From contig NC_089491.1 in assembly GCF_036850765.1 (NCBI RefSeq), positions 186,723,520-186,787,519 of the forward strand: a stretch of DNA of 64,000 nucleotides, given 5' to 3'. Numbering within the stretch: the stretch's first letter is position 1; every line of letters starts with the position of its first letter. The position numbers and the translations under genes are program-made. The notes beneath the pieces were generated by a model that worked only from the letters and a program-made list of their open reading frames with translations, did not search any database and was not told the origin of the DNA. This DNA comes from Saccopteryx bilineata. Lineage: Eukaryota; Chordata; Mammalia; Chiroptera; Emballonuridae. Below are positions 1 through 10,479 of this stretch, in pieces.

Positions 1-889
1 GACATAGATCTCTTTCTTCATCTTTAGGTGACATTCTTTCTGCTTCTGAGTCACAGTCCCATGTTGTTAACTGGCGACTTAAATGCTAAAATATAAGGTT
101 AGCATTAACATATATTAATATATTAACATATATATTATGTTATATAAGAGGAAATTGAATAAAGGAATAGAAAAATGACTAATAGTTATATTTAGTTTAA
201 GATAAAGAAGAAATATTCAACTCTAAACAGTCCTCATTTCTTTAACTGGTTTTTAGCTATTAACTAACATTTGTATTACTTTCTACTACCCATCCCATAG
301 TTTCCCTCAGCAAACACCTCAACCAGTCAGCTTCTCCTTTCCTGAAGAAGAGACCCAAATCTTCATTCCCAAAGAGCCTGTCCCATTATCAGTTCCATAG
401 GTGTTGAATTATTGACATTTTTCATTGACAAAAATTACAAGACATGGGAGCACAAACCCCTCACCCACTGCCCAGTACAGTAGCAGTCCAATGTCCCTTT
501 AGAATCAGGTTTAACCACCCCTGCAGAAAGAGGAAACTTCTTTGGTTCATTGGCGTGACAAGATGGTGAACTCAGCTTCCAGTTTCACAGAACCATCATT
601 GTGTTCTCAAATGGAAGCACTGCTCCCACAGAAACTACAAATTCTAGACTAGCAGAGGTAACAGTGGCAAAGATGTGAAGCATAATCACTACTGGAACAG
701 GTGTAACAGTGAGAAAAGAGCTCTCATTTTCACCGCGTGACCCCTGGACCCTGAATCCTAGTTATGGGAGAAATTGCATCCTTAACTGATCACTGATTCG
801 AGCATATAGTGCATCCTGAAGGACATAATCCCAGCCCTGTGAGGTGTTGTCACCCAGCTGGTGTTATAAGGGAACATTTAAAAGTCTAT
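1..889. other. Unassigned non-coding sequence
   Basis: AT-rich intergenic sequence. No open frame longer than about 60 codons, no clear repeat family and no RNA gene was recognised. It ends where an old L1 remnant becomes recognisable. Confidence 0.4.
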
Positions 890-1384
890 TCCAGTTTTCA
901 ACAAATGATATTAGAACACCTGGCTACTCATGAAAAAAAGTGCTTCCAGTATTTACCTTATGTTGTACACAAAAATTAACTCAAAATGAACCATAAACCT
1001 AAATGTAAATTCTAAAACAATAAAACCTCCAGAAAAAAAAATCTATTTCATTCATGATCTTGGGATAGGCAAAAATTTGTAGGACACAAAATGCACAAAC
1101 TAGAAAAGATCAAATTAATAAATTTAATCTCATTATAATTAAAATATTTTGCTCTTTTAGACACTGTTAATAAAACAAAAAGTCAAGCCACTGACTAAGA
1201 GAAAATATTTTCAATATATATTTCTGACAAACATCTTTAATCCAGAATGTATAAAGAACACTTGCAAATCAATAATACAAAAATAAACAACTTAATTTTA
1301 TATTTTATTTTTTTGTATTTTTCTTTTTTTTTTTTTATTTAAATAATTTCTTTTTTTTTTTTTTTTAATAAATTTTTATTAATG

Positions 1385-1629
1385 GTAATGGGATGACATT
1401 AATAAATCAGGGTACATATATTCAAAGAAAACATGTCTAGGTTATTTTGTCATCAAATTATGTTGCAAACCCCTCGCCCAAAGTCAGATTGTCCTCCGTC
1501 ACCCTCTATCTAGTTCTCTGTGCCCCTCCCCCTCCCCCTAACTCTCTCCCTCCCTCCCTCCCATGTCCTCCCTCCCCCCCCCACCCTTGGTAACCACCAC
1601 ACTCTTGTCCATGTCTCTTAGTCTCATTT
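1385..1629 (-). other. L1 3' UTR with G-rich sense strand
   Basis: Between the ORF2 stop and the poly(A) tail. The + strand shows a C/T-only stretch around 1525-1590 with repeated CCCTCC units, so the L1 RNA strand is G-rich. A G-rich polypurine tract is a usual feature of mammalian L1 3' UTRs and can form G-quadruplexes. The + strand L1 copy has a comparable G-rich tract at 29760-29960. Confidence 0.7.
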
Positions 1630-4600
1630 TTATGTTCCACCAATGTATGGAATCATGTAGTTCTTGTTTTTTTCTGATTTGCTTATTTCACTCCTTATAA
1701 TGTTATCAAGATCCCACCATTTTGCTGTAAATGATCTGATGTCATCATTTCTTATGGCTGAGTAGTATTCCATAGTGTATATGTGCCACATCTTCTTTAT
1801 CCAGTCTTCTATTGAAGGGCTTTTTGGTTGTTTCCATGTCTTGGCCACTGTGAACAGTGCTGCAATGAACATGGGGCTACATGTGTCTTCACGTATCAAT
1901 GTTTCTGAGGTTTTGGGGTATATACCCAGTAGAGGGATTGCTGGGTCATAAGGTAGTTCTATTTGCAGTTTTTTGAGGAACCACCATACTTTCCTCCATA
2001 ATGGTTGTACTACTTTACAGTCCCACCAACAGTGAATGAGGGTTCCTTTTTCTCCACAGCCTCTCCAACATTTGCTATTACCCGTCTTGTTGATAACAGC
2101 TAATCTAACAGGAGTGAGGTGGTATCTCATTGTAGTTTTGATTTGCATTTCTCTAATAACTAATGAAGCTGAGCATCTTTTCATATATCTGTTGGCCATT
2201 TGTATCTCTTCCTGGGAGAAGTGTCTGTTCATGTCCTCTTCCCATTTTTTTATTGGATTGTTTGTTTGTTTGTTGTTGAGTTTTATGAGTTCTTTGTAAA
2301 TTTTGGATATTAGGCCCTTATCTGAGCTGTTGTTTGAAAATATCAGTTCCCATATAGTTGGCTGTCTGTTTATTTTGATATCAGTTTCTCTTGCTGAGCA
2401 AAAACTTTTAATTCTGATGTAGTCCCATTCATTTATCTTTGCCTTCACTTCTCTTGCCATTGGAGTCAAGTTCATAAAATGTTCTTTAAAACCCAGGTCC
2501 ATGATTTTAGTACCTATGTCTTCTTCTATGTACTTTATTGTTTCAGGTCTTATATTTAGGTCTTTGATCCATTTTGAATTAATTTTAGTACACGGGGACA
2601 GGCTGTAGTCGAGTTTCATTCTTTTGCATGTGGCTTTCCAGTTTTCCCAACACCATTTGTTGAAGAGGCTTTCTTTTCTCCATTGTGTGTTGTTGGCCCC
2701 TTTATCAAAGATTATTTGACCATATATATGTGGTTTTATTTCTGGGCTTTCTATTCTGTTCCATTGGTCTGAGTGTCTATTTTTTTGCCAATACCATGCT
2801 GTTTTGATTATCGTGGCCCTATAATATAGTTTAAAGTCAGGTATTGTAATGCCCCCAGCTTCATTCTTTTTCCTTAGGATTGTTTTGGCTATTCGGGGTT
2901 TTTTATAGTTCCATATAAATCTGATGATTTTTTGTTCCATTTCTTTAAAAAATCTCATAGGGATTTTGATGGGAATTGCATTAAATTTGTATATTGCTTT
3001 GGGTAATATGGCCATTTTGATTATATTTATTCTTCCTATCCAGGAACAAGGAATATTTTTCCATCTCATTGTATCTTTTTTGATTTCCCTTAACAATGCT
3101 TTGTAATTTTCATTATATAGGTCCTTTACGTTCTTTGTTATGTTTATTCCTAGGTATTTTATTTTTTTTTGTTGCAATCGTGAAGGGGATTATTTTTTTG
3201 AGTTCGTTTTCTAATATTTCATTGTTGGCATATAGAAAGGCTATGGACTTTTGTATGTTAATTTTGTATCCTGCGACCTTACTGTATTGGTTTATTGTTT
3301 CTAATAATCTTTTTGTGGAGTCCTTCGGGTTTTCGATGTATAGGATCATATCATCAGCAAAAAGTGATAGCTTTACTTCTTCTTTTCCGATATGGATGCC
3401 TTTTATTTCTTTGTCTTGTCTGATTGCTCTGGCCAGAACTTCTAGCACCACGTTGAATAAGAGTGGAGAGAGTGGACAACCCTGTCTTGTGCCTGATTTA
3501 AGGTAGAAAGTCCTCAGTTTTATGCCGTTTAATAGGATGTTGGCTGATGGTTTATCATATATGGCCTTTATCATGTTGAGATATTTTCCTTCTATACCCA
3601 TTTTGTTGAGAGTCTTAAACATAAAATTGTGTTGTATTTTATCAAAAGCCTTTTCTGCATCTATTGATAAGATCATGTGGTTTTTGTTCTTTGTTTTGTT
3701 GATATGGTGTATTACGTTAACCGTTTTGCGTATGTTGAACCATCCTTGAGATTCTGGGATGAATCCCACTTGATCATGATGTATTATTTTTTTAATATGT
3801 TGTTGTATTCGGTTTGCCAGTATTTTGTTTAGTATTTTAGCATCTGTATTCATTAGAGATATTGGTCTGTAGTTTTTTTTCTTTGTGCCATCCTTGCCAG
3901 GTTTTGGTATGAGGGTTATGTTGGCCTCATAAAATGTGTTTGGAAGTATTGCTTCTTCTTCAATTTTTTGGAAGACTTTGAGTAGAATAGGAACCAAGTC
4001 TTCTTTGAATGTTTGATAGAATTCACTAGTATAACCGTCTGGGCCTGGACTTTTATTTTTGGGGAGATTTTTAATAGTTTTTTCTATTTCCTCCCTGCTG
4101 ATTGGTCTGTTTAGGCTTTCTGCTTCTTCATGACTCAGTCTAGGAAGGTTGTATTGTTCTAGAAATTTATCCATTTCTTCTAGATTGTTGTATTTGGTGG
4201 CATATAATTTTTCATAGTATTCTACAATAATTCTTTGTATTTCTATGATGTCTGTGGTGATCTCTCCTCTTTCATTTTGGATTTTATTTATTTGAGTCCT
4301 GTGTCTTTTTTCCTTGGTGAGTCTTGCTAAGGGTTTGTCAATTTTGTTGATCTTTTCAAAGAACCAGCTCCTTGTTTTATTGATTTTTTTCTATAGTTTT
4401 TCTGTTCTCTATTTCATTTATTTCTGCTCTGATTTTTATTATCTCCTTTCTTCGGCTGGTTTTGGGTTGTCTTTGTTCTTCTTTTTCTAGTTCCTTAAGG
4501 TGTGAAGTTAAGTGGTTTACTTCGGCTCTCTCTTGTTTGTTCATATAGGCCTGAAGTGATATGAACTTTCCTCTTATTACTGCTTTTGCTGCATCCCAGA

Positions 4601-5458
4601 GATTCTGATATGTCGTATTTTCATTTTCATTTGTCTGTATATATCTTTTGATTTCTGCGCTTATTTCTTCTTTGACCCATTCATTTTTTAGAAGTATGTT
4701 GTTTAGTTTCCACATTTTTGTGGGTTTTTCCCCCTCTTTTTTGCAGTTGAATTCTAGTTTCAAGGCTTTATGATCAGAAAATATGCTTGGTACAATTTCA
4801 ATTTTTCTAAATTTGCTGATATTGTCTTTGTGGCCCTACATATGGTCAATTCTTGAGAATGTTCCATGTACACTAGAGAAAAATGTATACTCTGTCGCTT
4901 TGGGATGAAGTGTCCTGTAGATGTCTATCATATCCAGGTGTTCTAGTATTTCGTTTAAGGCCACTATATCTTTATTGATTCTCTGTTTGGATGACCGATC
5001 TAGAGCCGTCAGCGGTGTATTGAGGTCTCCAAGTATGATTGTATTTTTGTTAGTTTTTGTTTTAAGGTCAATAAGTAGCTGTCTTATATATTTTGGTGCT
5101 CCTTGGTTTGGTGCATATATATTAAGGATTGTTATGTCTTCTTGATTCAACTTCCCCTTAATCATTATGAAATGACCATTTTTGTCTCTGAGTACATTTT
5201 CTGTCTTGTAGTCAGCATTATTAGATATGAGTATTGCTACACCTGCTTTTTTTTGGGTGTTGTTTGCTTGGAGTATTGTTTTCTAGCCTTTCCTTTGAAT
5301 TTGTTTTTATCCTTGTTGCTTAGATGTGTTTCTTGTAGGCAGCATATAGTTGGATTTTCTTTTTTAATCCATTCTGCTACTCTGTGTCTTTTTATTGGTA
5401 AGTTTAATCCATTTACATTTAGTGTAATTATTGACACTTGTGGGTTCCCTACTGCCAT
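1630..5458 (-). pseudogene. L1 ORF2 (endonuclease-reverse transcriptase), frameshifted
   Basis: ORF2p nicks target DNA and reverse-transcribes L1 RNA at the nick. The start ATG at 5458 opens with the APE-like endonuclease (ITLNVNGL, then CCLQETHL). GDLNTPL and the terminal SRIDH catalytic motif follow, ending at 4839. The reverse transcriptase domain shows [22 protein letters not shown] and the catalytic FADD at 3350-3361. The C-terminal cysteine motif (KCWRGCG...HCWWDC) lies near 2016-2070, and the frame ends at 1630. About 1275 codons would be normal length. Four defects are visible: an extra A in each of three A-runs (5247-5254, 4384-4390, 3162-3170) and one TAG at 4836-4838, just after SRIDHM. 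All domain motifs are otherwise present. It is either a recently dead copy or, for the A-runs, partly assembly error. Confidence 0.92.
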
Positions 5459-5783
5459 TTTATAAATTGCTTTCTGTTAGTTTTGTATCTAGTTTGATTC
5501 TTCTCTTTTGTTTTTCTATCATTTGTTTTTGTTTGTTTGTGTTCCATACTTCTTTCCTCTGTTGCTACCTTTTTTAAGTCAAGTGTTTTTGTGGTGGTTT
5601 TTTTAAGGGTGGTTACCATTAAGTAATGAAAAGGGTACCTACCATATTCATTGTAGTACCCTATCTTATAAGTATTTCTGCACTTCATCATCCTTTGCTA
5701 CTGTTAATCTCCATCCTCTCCCCCCTTTTTTTCCTTTGTTGTCACAGTTTAAGTTTGGTTTTATTGTGTTCTTGGTGGAGCTG
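5459..5783 (-). other. L1 inter-ORF spacer
   Basis: This 325-base stretch separates the ORF1 stop from the ORF2 start. It is A-rich in the sense direction. An 80-codon frame (5691-5449) overlaps the first codons of ORF2, has a composition of mostly K, T and N, and resembles no domain I know. A spacer this long means ORF2 could not be reached by simple stop-start coupling at adjacent codons. Confidence 0.5.
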
Positions 5784-6779
5784 TTACTTGTGGTGTTGTT
5801 TTCTTTTGTTCTTTGAATCTGGTTGGAAAACCCCCCTTAGTATTTCCTGGAGTGGGGGCTTTCTGTTGATAAATTCTCTCATCTTTTCTGTGTTTGTGAA
5901 TGTTTTTATATCTCCTTCATACTTGAAGGATAGCTTTGATGGGTATAGTATTCTTGGCTGAAAGTTCCTCTCTTTCAGGGCTTTAAATATTGGGGTCCAC
6001 TCTCTTCTAGCTTGTAGAGTTTCTGCTGAGAAATCTGATGATAATCTAATAGGCCTTCCTTTATATGTTGTACTCTTCTTTTCCCTGGCTGCCTTGAGAA
6101 TTTTTTCTTTGTCATTGGTTTGTGTCATCTTTATTATGATGTGCCTTGGAGTGGGTTTGTTGGGGTTAAGAAAACTTGGTGTTCTGTTTGCTTCTTGAAT
6201 TTGAGGCTTTAGTTCCTTCCACAGGCTTGGGAAGTTCTCGTCTATTATTTGTTTGAGTATATTCTCCATTCCATTTTCTTTCTCTTCTCCCTCTGATATA
6301 CCTATTATTCTTATGTTATTCTTTCTGATGGAGTCAGACAATTCCTGTAGGGCTTTCTCGTTTTTTATTATTTTTGAGTCTCTTTCTTCTTCTCTCTGTT
6401 GTGCCTCAAGTTGTTTGTCTTCTATTTCACTAATCCTATCTTCAATCTGGGCTGTTCTGTTAGCTAAGCTTGTTACCTCGTTTTTCAGCTCGTGAATTGA
6501 GTTTTTCATTTCTGTTTGATTTGTTTTTATAGTTTCAATTTCCTTGGTAATATATTCTTTGTGTTCATTGAGTTGTTTTCTGATCTCCCTATATTGCCTT
6601 TCTGTGTTTTCTTGTATATCTCTGAGTATTTTTAAGATTTCTATTTTAAATTTTCTGTCATTTAGCTCCAAGGCTTCCAATATGTTAAGTCTTTTCTCCA
6701 TAGATTTTTCCACATCTATTTGTGTTACCTCTCTTTCTTTTGTATCCATAATATTCGATTTCCTCTTTCTTATCGGCAT
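5784..6779 (-). CDS. L1 ORF1p, RNA-binding nucleic-acid chaperone
   Basis: ORF1p coats L1 RNA as trimers in cytoplasmic ribonucleoprotein particles and acts as a nucleic-acid chaperone during target-primed reverse transcription. The frame is uninterrupted for 331 codons, close to the usual mammalian length. Residues about 45-150 form a heptad-rich coiled coil (charged E/K/Q/I repeats). An RRM follows at about 155-250, with RIIGISEG and the conserved TPRHIIIKM. The C-terminal domain includes ILKAAREK, RPIRLSSDFSAETLQARREW, and RILYPSKLSFKYEG. The basic tail KNKRKQHHK ends the protein. The start is the first ATG of the frame and begins MPIRKRKS. The frame is intact although ORF2 downstream is broken. 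Confidence 0.93.
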   Translation of the reverse strand: MPIRKRKSNIMDTKEREVTQIDVEKSMEKRLNILEALELNDRKFKIEILKILRDIQENTERQYREIRKQLNEHKEYITKEIETIKTNQTEMKNSIHELKNEVTSLANRTAQIEDRISEIEDKQLEAQQREEERDSKIIKNEKALQELSDSIRKNNIRIIGISEGEEKENGMENILKQIIDENFPSLWKELKPQIQEANRTPSFLNPNKPTPRHIIIKMTQTNDKEKILKAAREKKSTTYKGRPIRLSSDFSAETLQARREWTPIFKALKERNFQPRILYPSKLSFKYEGDIKTFTNTEKMREFINRKPPLQEILRGVFQPDSKNKRKQHHK

Positions 6780-9155
6780 CTGAGGGTGGTCTTATTGATA
6801 GCACTAATTAGAATTAATAAAGAGTAAAAAGTAAAAAAAAAAAAAAAAAGGGTAAAACACCCCACAAAAAAAAACAGTAATAATTTATTATTTCCCCCTT
6901 TTTTTTCTCTCGTCTCTTTCCCTCCTCTCCCCTCCTCAGGGAAATATCGTGCCTATAATGGAGGGCCTGATTTGGGGTGAAGAGTTCAAGGGGCAAAAAA
7001 AAGGGAGTAGGGACCTACTAAATGCAAAAAAAAAAAAGGAAGAAAATCTTAGACAAGCATAAGATGATTTGCTTGTATGTGATGGTCAACTAAGAGATAT
7101 AATGAGAGAGATAAGAGGGAACCAGAAAAAAGGACCAAAAAAGAATAATAAAGAAGAAAAAATAAAAATAATAAGTAAAAATCTGTTGTATTAAGTGTAG
7201 CGAAGACTAAATACAATGGAGACCTTGGGTTGGGAGGACCCAAAATGCCACAAAAATAAACAAACAAGAAAAAAAAATAAAAACAAAAGCAAAAAAGAAA
7301 TAAAGCCAAAAAAAAGCCTTGAGTCCCAAATTAACTAATTTGTTCGTGATTGAGGATTATATGGGAGGAAAGTAAAATGAGAAAAGAAAAAACGAATAGA
7401 AAGGAAAAAATAAGAAAAAGAGAAAAACGAAGGAAGAAATAAAATAGGAAGAGAAAAAAATGAAATAAAGCAAGACAAAAAAAAAAAAAAAAGAGGAGAG
7501 AGTGAGAGTTAAATGTTTTGGAGTATAACCTTAAAGGAGGGTGAGGATGAAGAAGAAAAATAAAATGCAACACTCATGCGTAGTGTAGTTCAAGAAAGGG
7601 GAAGCATAAGATGGGCAGAGAATAGAAGGACCGAGGTGGAGGAAATAAAGGCAAAAAGATAGAAGAAACAAACAACAACAACAACAAAAAAAAAATAGTG
7701 GATCAAGTTGTAAAGTCTGTGGGTTTTTCTTGATTTTGAGAGGTTAACTTCTTCCTTTTTCTTTTCTCTCCCTCTTCCTGGTCGGTGACTCTGTACCCCA
7801 GGCTCTGCCCCTGTGTCACTCTTAGGTAGGGATTTGCAGTTGATGGGATTCTATGGCAATGTCATATAATTGGCTTTAGTCTTGCTGGAAGTAAAGGCTT
7901 GTTGGCGTTTGCAGGGTCCAACGATGAGAGAGTTTGCTTTCCTGGATTCTCTCTCCTAGTCCCCCCTTTCTGAATTAGCAGCCTGGTGATCCAGCTATAA
8001 GGCTGCAACTGCTTCTGCCTGGGGAGTAAGAGGCTCAAAGAGCTGGGAAATCCCCACTCTATCCCCACTCAGTGCAAGGCTTTGGGAAAGGCTCTGACAG
8101 TCAGGGCCTCCAGTGTAATCAGGCGGGGGTGGGAGTCAATTGTTGTCAAGGTGACTGTTCAGCGCCTATCATTTAGTTGGACCTCTCAACCCAGGCTTTC
8201 CACACTTTGTAGCCTGTTTTTGCAGGGAAGAAGAGGCACTAGTCTCTGCTTACAACTAGTGTAGTATAGACCTTATTATCTGCCAAGTCCTTCTTGTTAG
8301 CGTTTATCCCTGAATATGGAGGCTCTATTAATCAGAAGTTGCCCCCGCCCCTTTAGCGAGAGGCACTAAAAAATATCACGCCTCTTGTCTTGGATCGCTG
8401 AACTGAGAGAGATCTTATCAATTAGAACCGAGGGTGCACAGATTTTATGGGTTAAGCTAATTTCAGTGATTGGGTCGCAGCTGTGTTTCTGAAGGTGTTT
8501 TAGGCTGCCTGCGCGCGCCCCTCCCCCAACGCTTGATTGTTAGCTTGAATGGCTGGGTGAGGTGCCCCGCCCATGGAGAGAATCTCCCAAGCCTCTCCCG
8601 CTCGCCCCGCCGCTGGCGGCTGGACCGCACCAAGCGCAGGATAATGGAGCCCCCTGGGTGTGCGGGCCAGTAGGGCGCCCTGGGCGCGTGGAATGCCCAA
8701 GGCACGCGCGCGAATGTGGCGCTCCGGGCACCGGTGGCCAGCGACCCCCACTCGCAGTGTGCGGGCCGCTGGGAACGTCAGCGGTGCTCAACCAGACCAG
8801 GCGCGCGCGCACGGCGGCTCGTGGCGGCCGCTCGCGGTGGCGGTTCGCGGGGGTTCGCGGGGGTTCGCGGCAGCTCGCGGTCGGCTGCTCGCGGTGGCTT
8901 GCGGTTCCCAAGTATATGGGCTGACTCACCACAGGCGCACTCCCTGGCGGCTTGAATGAGCGTCGCTGCGGTACCTTCCTCCACACCCTCGTCTCTCAGA
9001 TTCAAGTGATAACAGTCCTTTTGCTTTCAGTTTGTGTGGAACTCCGGAATGCTCCGAGGATAAATTTTTCTGTTTCTAGTTGATAAATTTGTTGTGATTT
9101 AGGGGAGAGCTGTCGGACGCGCTTCTCACGGCGCCATTTCCGTGACGTCACCCTC
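6780..9155 (-). promoter_or_regulatory. L1 5' UTR and internal promoter
   Basis: About 2.4 kb upstream of ORF1 in the sense direction. The distal half (9155 to about 8450) is CpG-rich. It contains tandem TTCGCGGGGG-like units at 8838-8895 and a perfect CRE palindrome TGACGTCA at 9143-9150. A YY1-like AAATGGCGC (as GCGCCATTT on this strand, 9131-9139) lies immediately inside the 5' end. The proximal half (about 7690-6820) is strikingly pyrimidine-rich in the sense direction. A Pol II promoter inside the 5' UTR is how full-length mammalian L1s are transcribed. Several 60-150 codon frames in the CpG-rich part look like composition artefacts. Confidence 0.8.
9131..9150 (-). promoter_or_regulatory. 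CRE palindrome and YY1-like site at L1 +1
   Basis: Within 25 bases of the L1 5' end the sense strand reads TGACGTCA then AAATGGCGCC. The first matches the CREB/ATF consensus exactly. The second matches the YY1 core that positions transcription start in human L1. Both are sequence matches only; binding is inferred. Confidence 0.6.
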
Positions 9156-10218
9156 TGTATTTTTCTGAAGTTGGAAACAGGGAGGCAGTCAGACAGACTC
9201 CTGCATGCGCCCGACCGGGATCCACCCAGCATGCCCACCAGGGGGCAATGCTCTGCCCATCTGGGGCATTGCTCTGCTGCAACCAGAGCCATTCTAGTGC
9301 CTCAGGCAGAGGCCATAGAGCCATCCTCAGCGCCCGGGCCAACTTTGCTTCAATGGAGCCTTGGCTGCAGGAAGGGAAGAAAGAGACAGAGAGGAAGGAG
9401 AGGGGGAGGGGTGGAGAAGCAGATGGGCGCCTCTCCTGTGTGCCCTGGCCTGGAATCGAACCCGGGACTCCTGCACGCCAGGCCGACGCTCCACCACTGA
9501 GCCAACCGGCCAGGGCCAACAACTTAATTTTAAGAGGGGCAACAAATTTGAACATACTTCTCAAATACAGGAAATATATGAGTGGCCAATAAACACATTT
9601 AAAAAACCATAAGGAGATCCCTCAGCAGTTTCAATGAAAAGAATACCCTATTGGGGAGGATACGAAGCAGCTGGAGCCCTATTAGCTTGCTGGTGAAAAT
9701 GTACAATGGCACAACTACTTTGCAAAATAGTTGGACAGTGTTTTGTTTTGTTTTTGTGTAAAGCTAAAAATACACTTACAATGAAACCCATCAATTCCAT
9801 TCCTAAGTATATATTTACCCACATGAAATGAAAACATGTTCTGTTCATCCTAAAACTTGTACATGGAAGTTCATAGTGTTTTATCTGTAATAGTTAAATG
9901 CTGGAAACAATCCAAACATCCATCAGCAGGTGAATGGACAAATTGTGGTGCATCCACACAATGGAATACTATTCAGCAATAAAAAGGAAAGAATTACTAA
10001 TCCATGCAGTGACATGGACAGTGCTCAAAAATGTCACGTTGTGTGAAAGAAGCCAAACACTAAAGAATACATGTTATACAGTTTTATTTCATTGAAACTA
10101 TAAAAAAGATAAACCTAATCTGTGGTCACAGAAGGCAGAACCATGTTTGCCTGGGGCTGATGGGATGGGCTGATGAGGCAATGGAGAACTTTTCACTCTG
10201 ATGGGAGCTTTTTACATA

Positions 10219-10291
10219 CTGCTCACAAAAATTAGGGGATATTTCAAAATGAATATGAAGCTATAAAATATTCTCTAATTTTTCTGAGCGG
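10219..10291 (+). mobile_element. Palindromic TA-target MITE, copy 1
   Basis: A mini-transposon of about 73 bases. It starts CTGCTCACAAAAATTAGGGG, ends in the inverse (decayed) and is flanked by TA on both sides (10217-10218 and 10292-10293). The TA target is typical of Tc1/mariner elements. It sits in the old L1 tail. A second, better-preserved copy lies at 55879-55955 in opposite orientation. Confidence 0.65.
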
Positions 10292-10479
10292 TATATTTTG
10301 ATTGTAGTTAGTGGTTACATAAGTGTACAAATTTGTCAAAATTCATCAAAATATATGTTTAAAATTGGTGCATTTTATTGCATGTAAGTTTTACCTCAAT
10401 GAAGTTAATTAAAAATATATATATAGTGCAAAGAACATTAAAAAATAACAAATAAAAAGTTAAAGTCCATTTCAGGATT

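Larger units (their letters stand above)
1325..9155 (-). mobile_element. Full-length young LINE-1
   Basis: A complete L1 of about 7.8 kb, reverse strand. Order in the sense direction: a CpG-rich 5' UTR (9155 down to 6780), ORF1 (6779-5784), a long spacer (5783-5459), ORF2 (5458-1630), a G-rich 3' UTR (1629 to about 1385) and a poly(A) tail (about 1325-1370, T-rich on this strand). It is bounded by an 11 bp TSD, TGTATTTTTCT, at 1314-1324 and 9156-9166, inside the tail of a SINE. Full length, a sharp TSD and an intact ORF1 indicate a recent insertion. ORF2 defects make this copy non-autonomous as the sequence stands. Confidence 0.93.
1301..9517 (-). mobile_element. Bat-type tRNA-derived SINE (Rhin-1-like), split by L1
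   Basis: The SINE lies in reverse orientation. Its tRNA-like head is at 9440-9517 (it ends GGCCAGGGCC on the + strand) and its GC-rich body at 9167-9440. Its A-rich tail, as T/A on this strand, is at 1301-1324. It is flanked by the 15 bp TSD 1286-1300 / 9518-9532. A full-length L1 later inserted into the tail, duplicating TGTATTTTTCT at 1314-1324 and 9156-9166. The family name is from memory. The tRNA origin is clear from the A-box and B-box-like head. Confidence 0.85.
890..10430 (+). mobile_element. Old L1 3' fragment, split by a nested insertion
   Basis: Two pieces, 890-1300 and 9533-10430, read as one decayed L1 in + orientation. They cover the end of ORF2 and the 3' tail: the usual L1 passages for a small animal-cage-like run of ORF2 C-terminus are recognisable at nucleotide level (for example around 1180-1290 and 9900-9990). 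The right piece ends in an AT-rich tail near 10420. The two pieces are separated by about 8.2 kb of younger insertion. The 15 bp AACAACTTAATTTTA occurs at 1286-1300 and again at 9518-9532, so they were contiguous before the SINE arrived. No frame is open and it is certainly inactive. The piece 9533-10430 also carries a small palindromic MITE at 10219-10291. Confidence 0.75.

Noticed and set aside
2036..6783. Forward frames antisense to L1 ORF1 and ORF2
   Set aside because: They are shadows of the reverse-strand L1 genes with hydrophobic, T-rich composition.
8500..9005. Overlapping 80-150 codon frames as genes
   Set aside because: They lie in the CpG-rich L1 5' UTR, are open in several frames on both strands and have low-complexity R/A/P/G composition.
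9440..9517. SINE heads as tRNA genes
   Set aside because: They have A- and B-box-like sequence but do not fold into full cloverleafs and are followed by SINE bodies; the same applies to the other SINEs.
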